This document shows positions 16,678 through 25,170 of a stretch of DNA of 64,000 nucleotides, one piece after another. The translations under genes were made by a program, and so were the position numbers. The stretch lies in contig JBJOKE010000091.1 in assembly GCA_046046245.1 (NCBI GenBank), positions 62,001-126,000 of the forward strand. The letters run 5' to 3'. The stretch is from UBA4615 sp046046245 (GTDB taxonomy: Bacteria > Pseudomonadota > Gammaproteobacteria > Burkholderiales > Burkholderiaceae_E). The notes beneath the pieces were generated by a model. It made no database searches. It was not told the DNA's origin and saw only the letters and a list, made by a program, of their open reading frames with translations. Within the stretch, counting starts at the first letter, position 1, and each line of letters opens with the position of its first letter.

Positions 16678-17562
16678 ATGGGCACCCCCACCTTCGAGAC
16701 CCTGCTGTACGCCGTCGAGGACGGCGTGGCGACGATCACGCTGAACCGTCCCGACAGGATGAACGCGTTCACGACGCGGATGCGCGACGACCTGATCGCC
16801 GCCTTCGACGCGACCGACGCCGACGACGCGGTCCGCGCGGTGATCGTCACCGGCGCGGGGCGCGCGTTCTGCGCCGGCGCCGACCTCTCGTCGGGCGGCA
16901 AGACCTTCGACTACGCCGAGCGCCGCGACGAGGCGCGCGAGTCGGTCCGCGTCGGCGACACCTACCGCGACGGCGGCGGGATGGTCACGCTGCGGATCTT
17001 CCGCAGCCTGAAGCCGGTGATCGGCGCGATCAACGGCGCGGCGGTCGGCGTGGGCGTGACGATGCAGCTGCCGATGGACATCCGGCTCGCGTCCACGGCC
17101 GCACGCTTCGGCTTCGTGTTCTCGCGCCGCGGCATCACCCCGGAGGCCGCCTCGACCTGGTTCCTGCCGCGCGTCGTCGGCATCCAGACCGCGCTCGAAT
17201 GGTGCTTCACCGGCCGCGTGTTCGACGCGCAGGAAGCGCTGCGCGAGCGGCTGGTCCGCTCGGTCCACGCGCCGGACGAACTGCTGCCCGCGGCGCGCGC
17301 GCTCGCCCGCGAGATCGCCGAGCACTCGGCGCCGGTCTCGGTCGCGCTCGCGCGACAGATGCTCTGGCGGATGGCGGGCGCCGACGACCCGATGCGCGCG
17401 CACCGCGTCGACAGCCGCGCGATCCAGGCCCGTGGCCGCTCGGCCGACGTCCGCGAGGGCGTGGGCGCCTTCCTGGAGAAGCGCCCGCCGCGCTTCCCCG
17501 ACCGCGTCTCGACCGACCTGCCCGACTTCTTCCCGTGGTGGGACGAGTTGCCGTTCGAGTGA
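16678..17562 (+). CDS. enoyl-CoA hydratase/isomerase family protein
   Basis: 294 residues. LNRPDRMNAFTTRM, the oxyanion-hole segment RAFCAGADLSSGG, and AINGAAVGVGVTMQLPMDIR define the crotonase fold; FGFVFSRRGITPEAASTWFL carries the Glu usually used for hydratase activity. It ends with a longer C-terminal extension (RFPDRVSTDLPDFFPWW), as in a recognisable actinobacterial/proteobacterial crotonase subgroup. Divergent from the dehydrogenase operon, and followed by a Bug receptor and another acyl-CoA dehydrogenase, so it belongs to the same acyl-CoA pathway. Confidence 0.92.
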   Translation: MGTPTFETLLYAVEDGVATITLNRPDRMNAFTTRMRDDLIAAFDATDADDAVRAVIVTGAGRAFCAGADLSSGGKTFDYAERRDEARESVRVGDTYRDGGGMVTLRIFRSLKPVIGAINGAAVGVGVTMQLPMDIRLASTAARFGFVFSRRGITPEAASTWFLPRVVGIQTALEWCFTGRVFDAQEALRERLVRSVHAPDELLPAARALAREIAEHSAPVSVALARQMLWRMAGADDPMRAHRVDSRAIQARGRSADVREGVGAFLEKRPPRFPDRVSTDLPDFFPWWDELPFE

Positions 17563-17662
17563 CGGCGGACGGCCCGCGTCGCGGCCGCCGTGCCCCCTCG
17601 GGCAGGCGGTCCGGCGCGTCGGCCGTGCTACGCTCGGTCGCGACCGAAACGCAGGAGACACC

Positions 17663-18655
17663 GTGCGCAGACGCCTCGTCGGCGCGCTGGCCGCCGCAGC
17701 CGCGGCGCCGGCGCTCTTCGGACCGCGGACCGCGGCCGCCCAGGCCTTCCCGAACAAGCCGATCCGCTGGATCGTGCCCTTCCCGCCCGGCGGGCCCACC
17801 GACGGCTTCTCGCGCGGCGCCGCGCAGAAGCTCTCCGAGGTCGTCGGCCAGCCGGTGATCGTCGAGAACGTGCCCGGCGCGGGCGCCTCGATCGGCATGG
17901 ATCGCGTCGCGAAGTCGCCGCCCGACGGCTACACCGTGGGCCTCGCCACCACCGGCACGCACGCGATCAACCCGCACCTCTACGGGCCCCGGCTGCCGCA
18001 CGACACCTCGCGCGACTTCACGCCGCTCACGCTCGCCGTCCGCTACGTGAACGTGCTGGTGGTCAACCCCAGGCTCGGCATCGACTCGGTCGGCGACCTC
18101 GTCGCCTACGCGAAGGCGAATCCGGGCAAGGTCACCTTCGGCTCGGCCGGCAACGGCTCGTCGAACCACCTGTCGGGCGAGGTGCTGAAGATGGTGAGCC
18201 GCACGGAGATGCAGCACGTGCCCTACCGCGGCAGCGCGCCGGCGCTCGCCGACGTGATCGCGGGCAACATCACCTTCATGTTCGACATCCTGATCACCGC
18301 GATGCCCTCGGCGCGCGCCGGCCGCGTGAAGGCGCTCGCGGTGACCAGCGAGCGCCGCTCGCCGTACGCGGCCGACGTGCCCACGATGACCGAGCAGGGC
18401 TTCAAGGGCTTCACCGAGGCGGGCAGCGACCTGTGGTTCGGCATCGTCGGGCCCGCGGGCATCCCGAAGCCGGTCGTGCAGAAGCTCAACGAGTCGCTGA
18501 TCGTCGCGATGCGCTCGCCCGAGATGCGGCAGAAGATCTCGGCCAACGGATTCGAGCTCTGGACCAGCACGTCCGACGAGTTCGCGAAGGTCATCCGCGA
18601 CGACCGCGACCGCTGGGGCCCGATCGTCCGCGCCTCGGGCGCGAAGGTGGACTGA
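17663..18655 (+). CDS. Bug/TTT family periplasmic substrate-binding protein
   Basis: 330 residues from the GTG at 17663 (RBS-like AGGAGA just upstream). The start gives MRRRLVGALAAAAAAPALFG, a twin-Arg-containing signal ending near AAAQAF. The mature part has PIRWIVPFPPGGPTDGFSR, VENVPGAGASIGMDRVAKSP, MQHVPYRGSAPALADVIAG and AVTSERRSP, all hallmark Bug (tripartite tricarboxylate receptor) motifs. No membrane partners are nearby, which is usual for orphan Bug proteins in Burkholderiales. Ligands are typically carboxylates; probably the substrate of the adjacent acyl-CoA pathway. Confidence 0.93.
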   Translation: MRRRLVGALAAAAAAPALFGPRTAAAQAFPNKPIRWIVPFPPGGPTDGFSRGAAQKLSEVVGQPVIVENVPGAGASIGMDRVAKSPPDGYTVGLATTGTHAINPHLYGPRLPHDTSRDFTPLTLAVRYVNVLVVNPRLGIDSVGDLVAYAKANPGKVTFGSAGNGSSNHLSGEVLKMVSRTEMQHVPYRGSAPALADVIAGNITFMFDILITAMPSARAGRVKALAVTSERRSPYAADVPTMTEQGFKGFTEAGSDLWFGIVGPAGIPKPVVQKLNESLIVAMRSPEMRQKISANGFELWTSTSDEFAKVIRDDRDRWGPIVRASGAKVD

Positions 18656-18679
18656 CGCGTCGCGCGCGAGGAGCACGCC

Positions 18680-20401
18680 TTGGACATGACCCGCCCGCAG
18701 GGACTGTCGGCGCCGGCCGGCGCCGATGCGATCCCCGACGCCCGGGGTCTGAACCTGTTCCGCGCCGACCCGATGGCCGACGCGCTGTTCGGGCTGTACC
18801 TGCCGGCCCCGCTGCACGCGCACCTGCGGCCGCACCTCGACCGGCTCGGCGGCCTCGCAGGCGGCCGGCTCGACGAGCTGGCCTCGACCGCGGACAGGCA
18901 CCCGCCGACGCTGTCGGTGCGCACGCGCCGCGGCGCCGACGAGTCGCGGGTGCTCAAGCACCCGGCCTACGTCGAGATGGAGCGGATCGCGTTCTGCGAC
19001 TACGGGCTCGCGGCGATGTCGCACCGCGGCGGCGTGCTCGACTGGCCGGAACCGATGCCGCCGGCCGCGAAATACGCGCTGACCTACCTGCTGGTGCAGG
19101 CCGAGTTCGGGCTGTGCTGCCCGGTGTCGATGACCGACTCGCTCGCGCGCACGCTGCGCCGCTACGGCGATCCCTCGCTCGTCGAGCGGGTGCTGCCGCT
19201 GGTGACCGCGACCGATCTCGACGCCCTCCACCAGGGCGCGATGTTCATGACAGAGCAGGGCGCGGGCTCGGATGTCGCCGCCACCGCCACGCTCGCGCGC
19301 GAGGAGGCCGACGGCACGTTCCGGCTGCACGGCGACAAGTGGTTCTGCTCGAACCCCGACGCCGGCTTCGCGATGGTGCTCGCACGCAGCGAGCCGGCCG
19401 ACACGCACCCGGGCATGAAGGGCGTGTCGCTGTTCCTGCTGCCGCGCACGCGGCCCGACGGCACACCGAACGCCTACCGGATCCTGCGGCTGAAGGACAA
19501 GCTCGGCACCCGCTCGATGGCCAGCGGCGAGATCCGGCTGGAGGGCGCGCTCGCGTGGCTCGTCGGCGAGCGCGGCCGCGGCTTCCAGCAGATGGCCGAC
19601 ATGGTCAACAACTCGCGGCTGTCGAACGGCGTGCGCGCGGCGGGGCTGATGCGGCGCGCGCTGACCGAGGCGCTGCACGTCGCGAGGCATCGCGTGGCCT
19701 TCGGCCGGCCGCTGGTCGAGCTGCCGCTGATGCGCCGCCAGCTCGCCAAGATGGCGCTGCGTACCGAACAGGCCCGCACGATGGTGTTCCAGACCGCGGC
19801 CGCGCTCGAGCTCGCCGACCGCGAGCGCGGCCGCGGACAGGCCGCCACGCTCGCGCGGATCATGACGCCGCTGATCAAGTTCCGCGCCTGCCGCGACGCG
19901 CGCGTCGTCACCGGCGACGCGATGGAGGTCCGCGGCGGCTGCGGCTACATCGAGGAATGGAGCGACGCGCGGCTGCTGCGCGACGCGCACCTCGGCTCGA
20001 TCTGGGAGGGCACGAGCAACATCGTCGCGCTCGACGTGCTGCGGGCCGTCAAGCGCGACGACGCGCTGCCGGCGCTGCGCGCCCACGTCGCGCAGCTGCT
20101 GGCCGACGGCGAGCCCTGCCCGGCGCCGACGGCCGCGCTGCAGGCGCGTACCGTCGAGCGCGCGTTCGCGCTCGCCGCCGACGCCGCCGCGCACGACCGT
20201 GCGCAGCTCGCGCGTCAGGCGGCCTCGGCGCTCTACCACGTGACGACGATGGCCGCGCTGCGCTGGGAGGCCCGATACGCCCGGCTGCCGCTTCGCGCCC
20301 GGCTGGCCGACCAGGTGCTGCGTCACCGGCTGGCGCCGCGCGACCCCCTCGCCTCGGCGTCCGAGGACGCCGAGGTCGATCTCGAGCCGACCGCGGGCTG
20401 A
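18680..20401 (+). CDS. AidB-like acyl-CoA dehydrogenase
   Basis: 573 residues if it starts at TTG 18680, which a GAGGAG at 18668 supports; an ATG at 18686 would shorten it by two residues. AidB-type features: an extra N-terminal region, CPVSMTDSLARTLRRYG, MTEQGAGSDVAATATLA, FLLPRTRPDGTPNAYRILRL followed by KDKLGTRSMAS, and GGCGYIEEWSDARLLRDAHL with SIWEGTSNI. AidB of E. coli is a DNA-alkylation-response flavoprotein, but most homologues in acyl-CoA clusters probably act as dehydrogenases. Context favours the latter. Confidence 0.9.
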   Translation: MDMTRPQGLSAPAGADAIPDARGLNLFRADPMADALFGLYLPAPLHAHLRPHLDRLGGLAGGRLDELASTADRHPPTLSVRTRRGADESRVLKHPAYVEMERIAFCDYGLAAMSHRGGVLDWPEPMPPAAKYALTYLLVQAEFGLCCPVSMTDSLARTLRRYGDPSLVERVLPLVTATDLDALHQGAMFMTEQGAGSDVAATATLAREEADGTFRLHGDKWFCSNPDAGFAMVLARSEPADTHPGMKGVSLFLLPRTRPDGTPNAYRILRLKDKLGTRSMASGEIRLEGALAWLVGERGRGFQQMADMVNNSRLSNGVRAAGLMRRALTEALHVARHRVAFGRPLVELPLMRRQLAKMALRTEQARTMVFQTAAALELADRERGRGQAATLARIMTPLIKFRACRDARVVTGDAMEVRGGCGYIEEWSDARLLRDAHLGSIWEGTSNIVALDVLRAVKRDDALPALRAHVAQLLADGEPCPAPTAALQARTVERAFALAADAAAHDRAQLARQAASALYHVTTMAALRWEARYARLPLRARLADQVLRHRLAPRDPLASASEDAEVDLEPTAG

Positions 20402-20498
20402 GGCCGGTCGCCGCGAAGGGCCGCTGACTCGACCAGTGCCGGCGGGCGCTATCCTTGACCGCCGGATTCCTCAGAGACCGCATCCAACGGAACCCCTC

Positions 20499-21176
20499 AT
20501 GCACGACGCCCGCAACGACCGACCGACGTCCGCCCGAGCCGCCGTCCGTCCGCTCGACGACGATCTCGACGACGCGCTGCCGCCGGCCGCCGGCCAGGCC
20601 GGGCCGGCCGGTCTCGGTGACCGCCTGGCGTTCCTGATGGGCTTCGTCCGCGACCCGGCCGGCGTGGGCTCGGTGGTGCCCAGCTCGGCGCGGCTCGAGC
20701 GCCGGCTGGTGCGCAACGCGCGGATCGCCGAGGCGCGAACCGTGGTCGAGCTCGGCCCGGGCACCGGCGGCACCACGCGCGCGTTCCTCAAGGCGATGGG
20801 CCCGCAGGCGCGCCTGATGGCGATCGAGCTGGACCCGGTCTTCCACGCGCGGATCGCGTCCTCGGTCGACGACCCGCGGCTGTTCGCCGAGTGCGGCAGC
20901 GCCGAGCGGATCGGCGAGATGCTCGCCGCGCGCCGGCTGCCCGCGCCCGACGCGATCGTCTCCGGCATCCCGTTCTCGACGATGCCGCAGGACGTCGGCG
21001 AACGGATCGCCGCCGCGGTGGCCGAGGTGCTCGCCCCGGGCGGCCGCTTCGTCGCCTACCAGGTCCGCCCGCGCGTGGCCGAGTTCACCAGCCCGCACCT
21101 CGGCGCGCCGAAGTTCGAGTGGGAGTGGTGGAACGTTCCGCCGATGCGCGTCTTCACGTGGGTCAAGCCCGCCTGA
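20499..21176 (+). CDS. class I SAM methyltransferase, phospholipid N-methyltransferase (PmtA)-like
   Basis: 225 residues from the ATG at 20499; an upstream start at 20436 adds non-conserved residues. After a ~40-residue disordered N-terminus come FLMGFVRDPAGVGSVVPSSA, the SAM motif I VVELGPGTGGTTRAFL, acidic motif II LMAIELDPVF, and AIVSGIPFSTMP, the PmtA-like motif IV; FVAYQVRPRV and WWNVPPMRVF end the domain. Members methylate phosphatidylethanolamine toward phosphatidylcholine, though related proteins act on other lipids or rRNA. The substrate is an inference. Confidence 0.8.
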   Translation: MHDARNDRPTSARAAVRPLDDDLDDALPPAAGQAGPAGLGDRLAFLMGFVRDPAGVGSVVPSSARLERRLVRNARIAEARTVVELGPGTGGTTRAFLKAMGPQARLMAIELDPVFHARIASSVDDPRLFAECGSAERIGEMLAARRLPAPDAIVSGIPFSTMPQDVGERIAAAVAEVLAPGGRFVAYQVRPRVAEFTSPHLGAPKFEWEWWNVPPMRVFTWVKPA

Positions 21177-21200
21177 ACGCGAGGCGGGCCCGCCCCGCGC

Positions 21201-22283
21201 TCACTGGGTCCGCACGATCTCGTCGGTGATCCGCCAGCCGCCGTCGAGCCAGTCGACGATCTCGCGCGCGGCCGGGTGGTCGAAAGCCGCGTAGGTCGAA
21301 CGCAGCTCGGCGGCGAGCTCGCCCAGCCGGTCCAGGCCGGTGTCCTGCAGCCGGATCAGGTCCGACCGGACCGCGCGGGCCAGCGCGCCGTCGCCGAGCA
21401 CCGCCCGGCACGCGCGCTCGAACGCGTCGCCGTAGGCCCAGGCCTCGTCGCCCACGCGGTAGCGCTCGGCCAGCGTCAGCAGCGGGATGCAGCCCAGCTC
21501 GGGCTGCAGCGCCGGATTCACCGCATGGCCCGACAGCAGCGGCGCGTTCGACGCCGGCCGGCCGGTGAAGGCGCGCAGGTGCAGCACCTGCGACATCCGC
21601 GGGCCGTCGTTGACCGGGTAGTTGTCCCAGAGCAGCGGCAGGCGGCCGAGCGTCTCGGCGACGCGCCTCAGGTGGGCGGCACCGTGCTCGCGCGAGCAGA
21701 CCTCCTCGCCGGTCCAGAAGACGCGCACCGCCGGATCGAGGCGGCGGCCGAGGCGCTCGAGGTAGTCGGGCGGGCGGGCGCCGAAGACGCGGTCGAGCAC
21801 CGGGTCGTCGGAATAGTAGGTGGGGCAGACCGCGAGGCGGGGCACGCCGCTGCGGTCCGCGACGAACGCGACCAGGTCGGCCTGTCGGTCGGCGAGCGTC
21901 GGGTCGTCGCCGCGGATGTCGTCGAACAGCAGCGCCAGCTCGTCGAGGCCGACGGCGGCCTCGAGGGTGGCCACCAGCGCGGCGAGCCGCACCCGGTCCG
22001 ACGAGCCGGGGGCGTCGTCGATGCCGTACGGGCTCACGCCGACGCCGAAGCGCATCCCGTGGGCGCGGCAGTGCGCGGCGAAGGCCGCCATCGGCTCGAG
22101 GGTCTGGCGCGTCGGCGACTCGCGCCAGCCACGGCGCAGCGCGGCCGCGGCCTTCGGCGCATGCAGGAAGAACCGGAACCCGGCGGCGGCCGCACGGGTC
22201 GCGACGCGGGCGCGCTCGTCCCAGCGCCACGATCGGCCGTAGTAGCCTTCGACGATGCCGAGCTCGAGAGGGAGAGGGGTCAT
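21201..22283 (-). CDS. GH84-type beta-N-acetylglucosaminidase (O-GlcNAcase-like)
   Basis: 360 residues from the ATG at 22283 (in-frame upstream ATGs at 22328 and 22406 exist). GIVEGYYGRSWRWDER at the N-terminus, the catalytic Asp pair Asp121-Asp122 in LALLFDDIRGDD, TYYSDDPVLDRVFG, FWTGEEVCS and LLWDNYPVNDG together match the NagJ/O-GlcNAcase/hyaluronidase catalytic domain. GH84 enzymes cleave terminal beta-GlcNAc by substrate-assisted catalysis. No signal peptide, so probably cytoplasmic. The start codon overlaps the divergent transporter start in a shared CATG. Confidence 0.85.
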   Translation of the reverse strand: MTPLPLELGIVEGYYGRSWRWDERARVATRAAAAGFRFFLHAPKAAAALRRGWRESPTRQTLEPMAAFAAHCRAHGMRFGVGVSPYGIDDAPGSSDRVRLAALVATLEAAVGLDELALLFDDIRGDDPTLADRQADLVAFVADRSGVPRLAVCPTYYSDDPVLDRVFGARPPDYLERLGRRLDPAVRVFWTGEEVCSREHGAAHLRRVAETLGRLPLLWDNYPVNDGPRMSQVLHLRAFTGRPASNAPLLSGHAVNPALQPELGCIPLLTLAERYRVGDEAWAYGDAFERACRAVLGDGALARAVRSDLIRLQDTGLDRLGELAAELRSTYAAFDHPAAREIVDWLDGGWRITDEIVRTQ

Positions 22284-24129
22284 GGGCGGGTCCGCGGGCC
22301 GTGAGGTGCGCGAGACATTGTCCGACATCGGCGAGCCGCCGCGCGGCGGCGCGGACGGTCCGATCGAACGGGCGCGCTTCGATTCGGCGCGCTGGCGGCG
22401 CTTCACCGCGATCGCGGGGCCCTACTGGCGCTCGGAGGAGCGCTGGCGCGCCGGCGTGCTGGTCGCGCTGCTGGTGGTGCTGCTGCTCGGCCAGACCGCG
22501 TTCAACCTGCAGTTCGTCCACCAGAGCGGCGAGCTGACCTCGGCGCTCGCGGCGCGCGACGGCGAGCGCTTCTGGGCGGCGATCCGATACACGCTCGCCA
22601 TCCTCGTGCTCGCGGTGCCGATCTGGGCACTCTACTACTGGGTCCGCGACACGCTCGGCCTGCACTGGCGACGCTGGCTGACCCACCGCTTCGTCGACGC
22701 CTGGCTGCGGCACCGCGCGTACTACTCGCTCGGCACGCGCGGCGAGATCGACAACCCGGACCAGCGGATCGCCGAGGACGTCGCGTCGTTCACGCAGCAG
22801 TCGCTGTACTTCCTGATGGTCGCGCTCGGTGCCGCCATCCAGCTGGTGGCCTTCGTCGCGGTGCTGTGGTCGATCTCGCGGCCGCTGGTCGGCTTCCTCG
22901 TCGGCTATGCGGTGTTCGGCACCGCGGTCACCACGCTGGTGTTCGGGCGCCCGCTGGTCGGCCTGAACTTCCGTCAGCTGCGGCGCGAGGCGGACTTCCG
23001 GTTCGGCCTCGTGCGGATCCGCGAGCACGCCGAGCCGATCGCGTTCTCGCACGGCGAGGCCGACGAGGCGATCCGCGCGAAGCGGCGCTTCGACGCGGTG
23101 TTCGAGAACTGGCGGCGGCTGCTGCGCACGCAGTTCGGGCTGAACCTGTTCCAGTACGCGTTCAGCTTCCTCACGCTGGTGCTGCCGAGCGCGATCATCG
23201 CGGGGCAGGTGCTGTCGGGCGAGCTCGAGGTCGGCAAGGCGGTGCAGGCCGGCGGCGCGTTCACCGCGATCCTGGCGGCGATGACGGTGGTCGTCGACCA
23301 CTTCGAGGGCCTGTCGCGGCTGTCGGCGGGCATCGATCGGCTCTACGGCTTCGCGCAGTCGCTCGACGGGCGCTCCGACGGTGCGCAGGCGGGGCCTCGG
23401 CTGCTGGACGCGGGGCCGTCGCCCGTACCCGGCGACGACGGGCCGCGGATCGCCACGGTGCCGTCGACGCGGGTCGCGTTCGACGGGCTGGTGCTGCAGA
23501 CGCCGGACCGCGCCCGCACGCTGGTGCGCGACCTGTCGCTCGCGATCGAGCCGGGGCGCGGTCTGCTGATCGCCGGCGGCAGCGGCGGCGGCAAGAGCTC
23601 GCTGCTGCGCGCGGTCGCCGGACTCTGGACCGCGGGCGAGGGCCGGATCGAGCGCCCGGAGCCCGAGCACCTCACGTTCCTGCCGCAGCAGCCGTACATG
23701 GCGCTGGGCACGCTGCGCGACCAGCTGCTCTACCCCGGGCACCGCCGGGCGGGTGACGACGGCGGCATCGACGACGCGGCGCTGCTCGCGCTGCTCGTGC
23801 GGGTCAACCTCGGGGAGCTCGCCGCCCGGCTCGGCGGACTCGACGCCGATCACGACTGGGCGAAGGTGCTGTCGATCGGCGAGCAGCAGCGACTCGCGTT
23901 CGCGCGCGTGCTGCTCGCCGAGCCGCGCTACGCGATGCTCGACGAGGCGACCAGCGCACTGGACGCGGCGAACGAGGAGCGGCTCTACCGCGAGCTCGCC
24001 GCGACGCGGACCACGCCGGTGAGCGTCAGCCATCGGCCCGGCATCGTGCGCTTCCACCACGACGTGCTCGAGCTGCCGGGTGACGGCACCTGGCGGGTGG
24101 TGCCGGCCGAGGGCTACCGGCTCGACTGA
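22282..24129 (+). CDS. SbmA/BacA-type membrane domain fused to ABC ATPase (YddA-like transporter)
   Basis: 615 residues; ATG at 22282 after the purine-rich RBS region 22266-22280. About six membrane segments lie in residues 50-360, with SbmA/YddA-specific LHWRRWLTHRFVDAWL, DNPDQRIAEDVASFTQQSL and REHAEPIAFSHGEADE. ATPase: Walker A GGSGGGKSSLLR (near 431), signature LSIGEQQRLAFARVL, Walker B YAMLDEATSALD. Relatives move peptides, vitamin B12 or fatty-acyl compounds. A half-transporter that should homodimerise. Shares a CATG start with the GH84 gene, and its 3' end overlaps the DMT gene tail-to-tail. Confidence 0.92.
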   Translation: MGGSAGREVRETLSDIGEPPRGGADGPIERARFDSARWRRFTAIAGPYWRSEERWRAGVLVALLVVLLLGQTAFNLQFVHQSGELTSALAARDGERFWAAIRYTLAILVLAVPIWALYYWVRDTLGLHWRRWLTHRFVDAWLRHRAYYSLGTRGEIDNPDQRIAEDVASFTQQSLYFLMVALGAAIQLVAFVAVLWSISRPLVGFLVGYAVFGTAVTTLVFGRPLVGLNFRQLRREADFRFGLVRIREHAEPIAFSHGEADEAIRAKRRFDAVFENWRRLLRTQFGLNLFQYAFSFLTLVLPSAIIAGQVLSGELEVGKAVQAGGAFTAILAAMTVVVDHFEGLSRLSAGIDRLYGFAQSLDGRSDGAQAGPRLLDAGPSPVPGDDGPRIATVPSTRVAFDGLVLQTPDRARTLVRDLSLAIEPGRGLLIAGGSGGGKSSLLRAVAGLWTAGEGRIERPEPEHLTFLPQQPYMALGTLRDQLLYPGHRRAGDDGGIDDAALLALLVRVNLGELAARLGGLDADHDWAKVLSIGEQQRLAFARVLLAEPRYAMLDEATSALDAANEERLYRELAATRTTPVSVSHRPGIVRFHHDVLELPGDGTWRVVPAEGYRLD

Positions 24130-25055
24130 GGCGCGGCCGTCCGCTCGAGCGCCTCGCGGCGTGCGATCCAGATCGTCGATGCGACGATCACCGCGCCGCC
24201 GGCGAGCGCGTGCACGCTCGGCACGTCGCCGAACAGCGCGAGGCCGAGCAGCGACGACCAGACGAGGTCGAGGAAGCGCATCGGCTGCATCGCCGAGATG
24301 TCGCCCATCGCGAACGCACGCGTCATGCACAGGTGCGCGGCGCTGCCGAGCAGGCCGATCACCAGGAACGCGCCCCACTGGAACGCCGAGGGCGAGGTCC
24401 AGAACGGCAGCGCCATCGGCAGCGCGATCAGCGTGACCACGAGGTTCTGCCAGGTGACGATCACGCCCGGCGAATCGTGTTTCGTCAGCGCCTTGTTGAT
24501 GAGGAACGAGGCCGCGAAGAAGGGCGTGGAGGCGAGCATCACCAGGCTCCAGACGCCCGCGCCGTGGCCCGTCAGGTGCGGCCAGACGACGATCGCCACG
24601 CCTGCGAAGCCGACCGCGGCCGCGGCCCAGCGCGCGCCGGTGACGCGCTCGCGCAGCACCAGCGCGGCACCGGCGAGCACGAAGATCGGCGAGGTGAAGA
24701 GGATGGCCGTCATGTCGGCCATCGGCACGTGCGGCAGCGCGATGAAGAACAGCGTGAGCGCGGCGGCGTGGACCACGCCGCGCCACAGCTGGCCGGGGAG
24801 CCGGTTCGGTCGATAGGCCGCGAGCCCGTGCCGCGCGACCATCGGCAGCATCACGGCGAGGCCGAAGAAGTAGCGCAGGAACTGCGCCTGCAGCGGCGAC
24901 ATCTCCGCCGTCATGACCTTCATCATCGCGTTCATCGTGACCAGCAGCACGCCGCCGGCGGCCATCCAGCCCATGCCGCGCAGCGTGGCCGAGCGACGCG
25001 CCGCGGCCGCGCCGGCGGAGGGCGGCGCGGAAGCGACTTGGGGTCGGGCGGACAT
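24114..25055 (-). CDS. EamA/DMT superfamily transporter
   Basis: 313 residues from the ATG at 25055 with ten hydrophobic helices in two EamA repeats (about 30-160 and 170-300). Typical elements: SPLQAQFLRYFFGLAVMLPM, ILFTSPIFVLAGAALVLRER, MRFLDLVWSSLLGLALFGD. A metabolite exporter of unknown substrate. Ends 16 bp inside the convergent ABC transporter gene. Confidence 0.92.
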   Translation of the reverse strand: MSARPQVASAPPSAGAAAARRSATLRGMGWMAAGGVLLVTMNAMMKVMTAEMSPLQAQFLRYFFGLAVMLPMVARHGLAAYRPNRLPGQLWRGVVHAAALTLFFIALPHVPMADMTAILFTSPIFVLAGAALVLRERVTGARWAAAAVGFAGVAIVVWPHLTGHGAGVWSLVMLASTPFFAASFLINKALTKHDSPGVIVTWQNLVVTLIALPMALPFWTSPSAFQWGAFLVIGLLGSAAHLCMTRAFAMGDISAMQPMRFLDLVWSSLLGLALFGDVPSVHALAGGAVIVASTIWIARREALERTAAPQSSR

Positions 25056-25170
25056 GGCCCGGTCGATGGTACGCCGGGGTCCGCCCCCCCGGGCCCGCCC
25101 GTTCCACGCGGCGGACGGCGGCGCGCCCGGGCACGCGGTCGGACGGGGGCGCGGCGCGCGCGCCGGGCAG

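Noticed and set aside
17207..20326. ~1040-codon open frame on minus opposite the Bug receptor and AidB-like gene
   Set aside because: Antisense to two clear genes, no domain or start signal; GC-skewed shadow.
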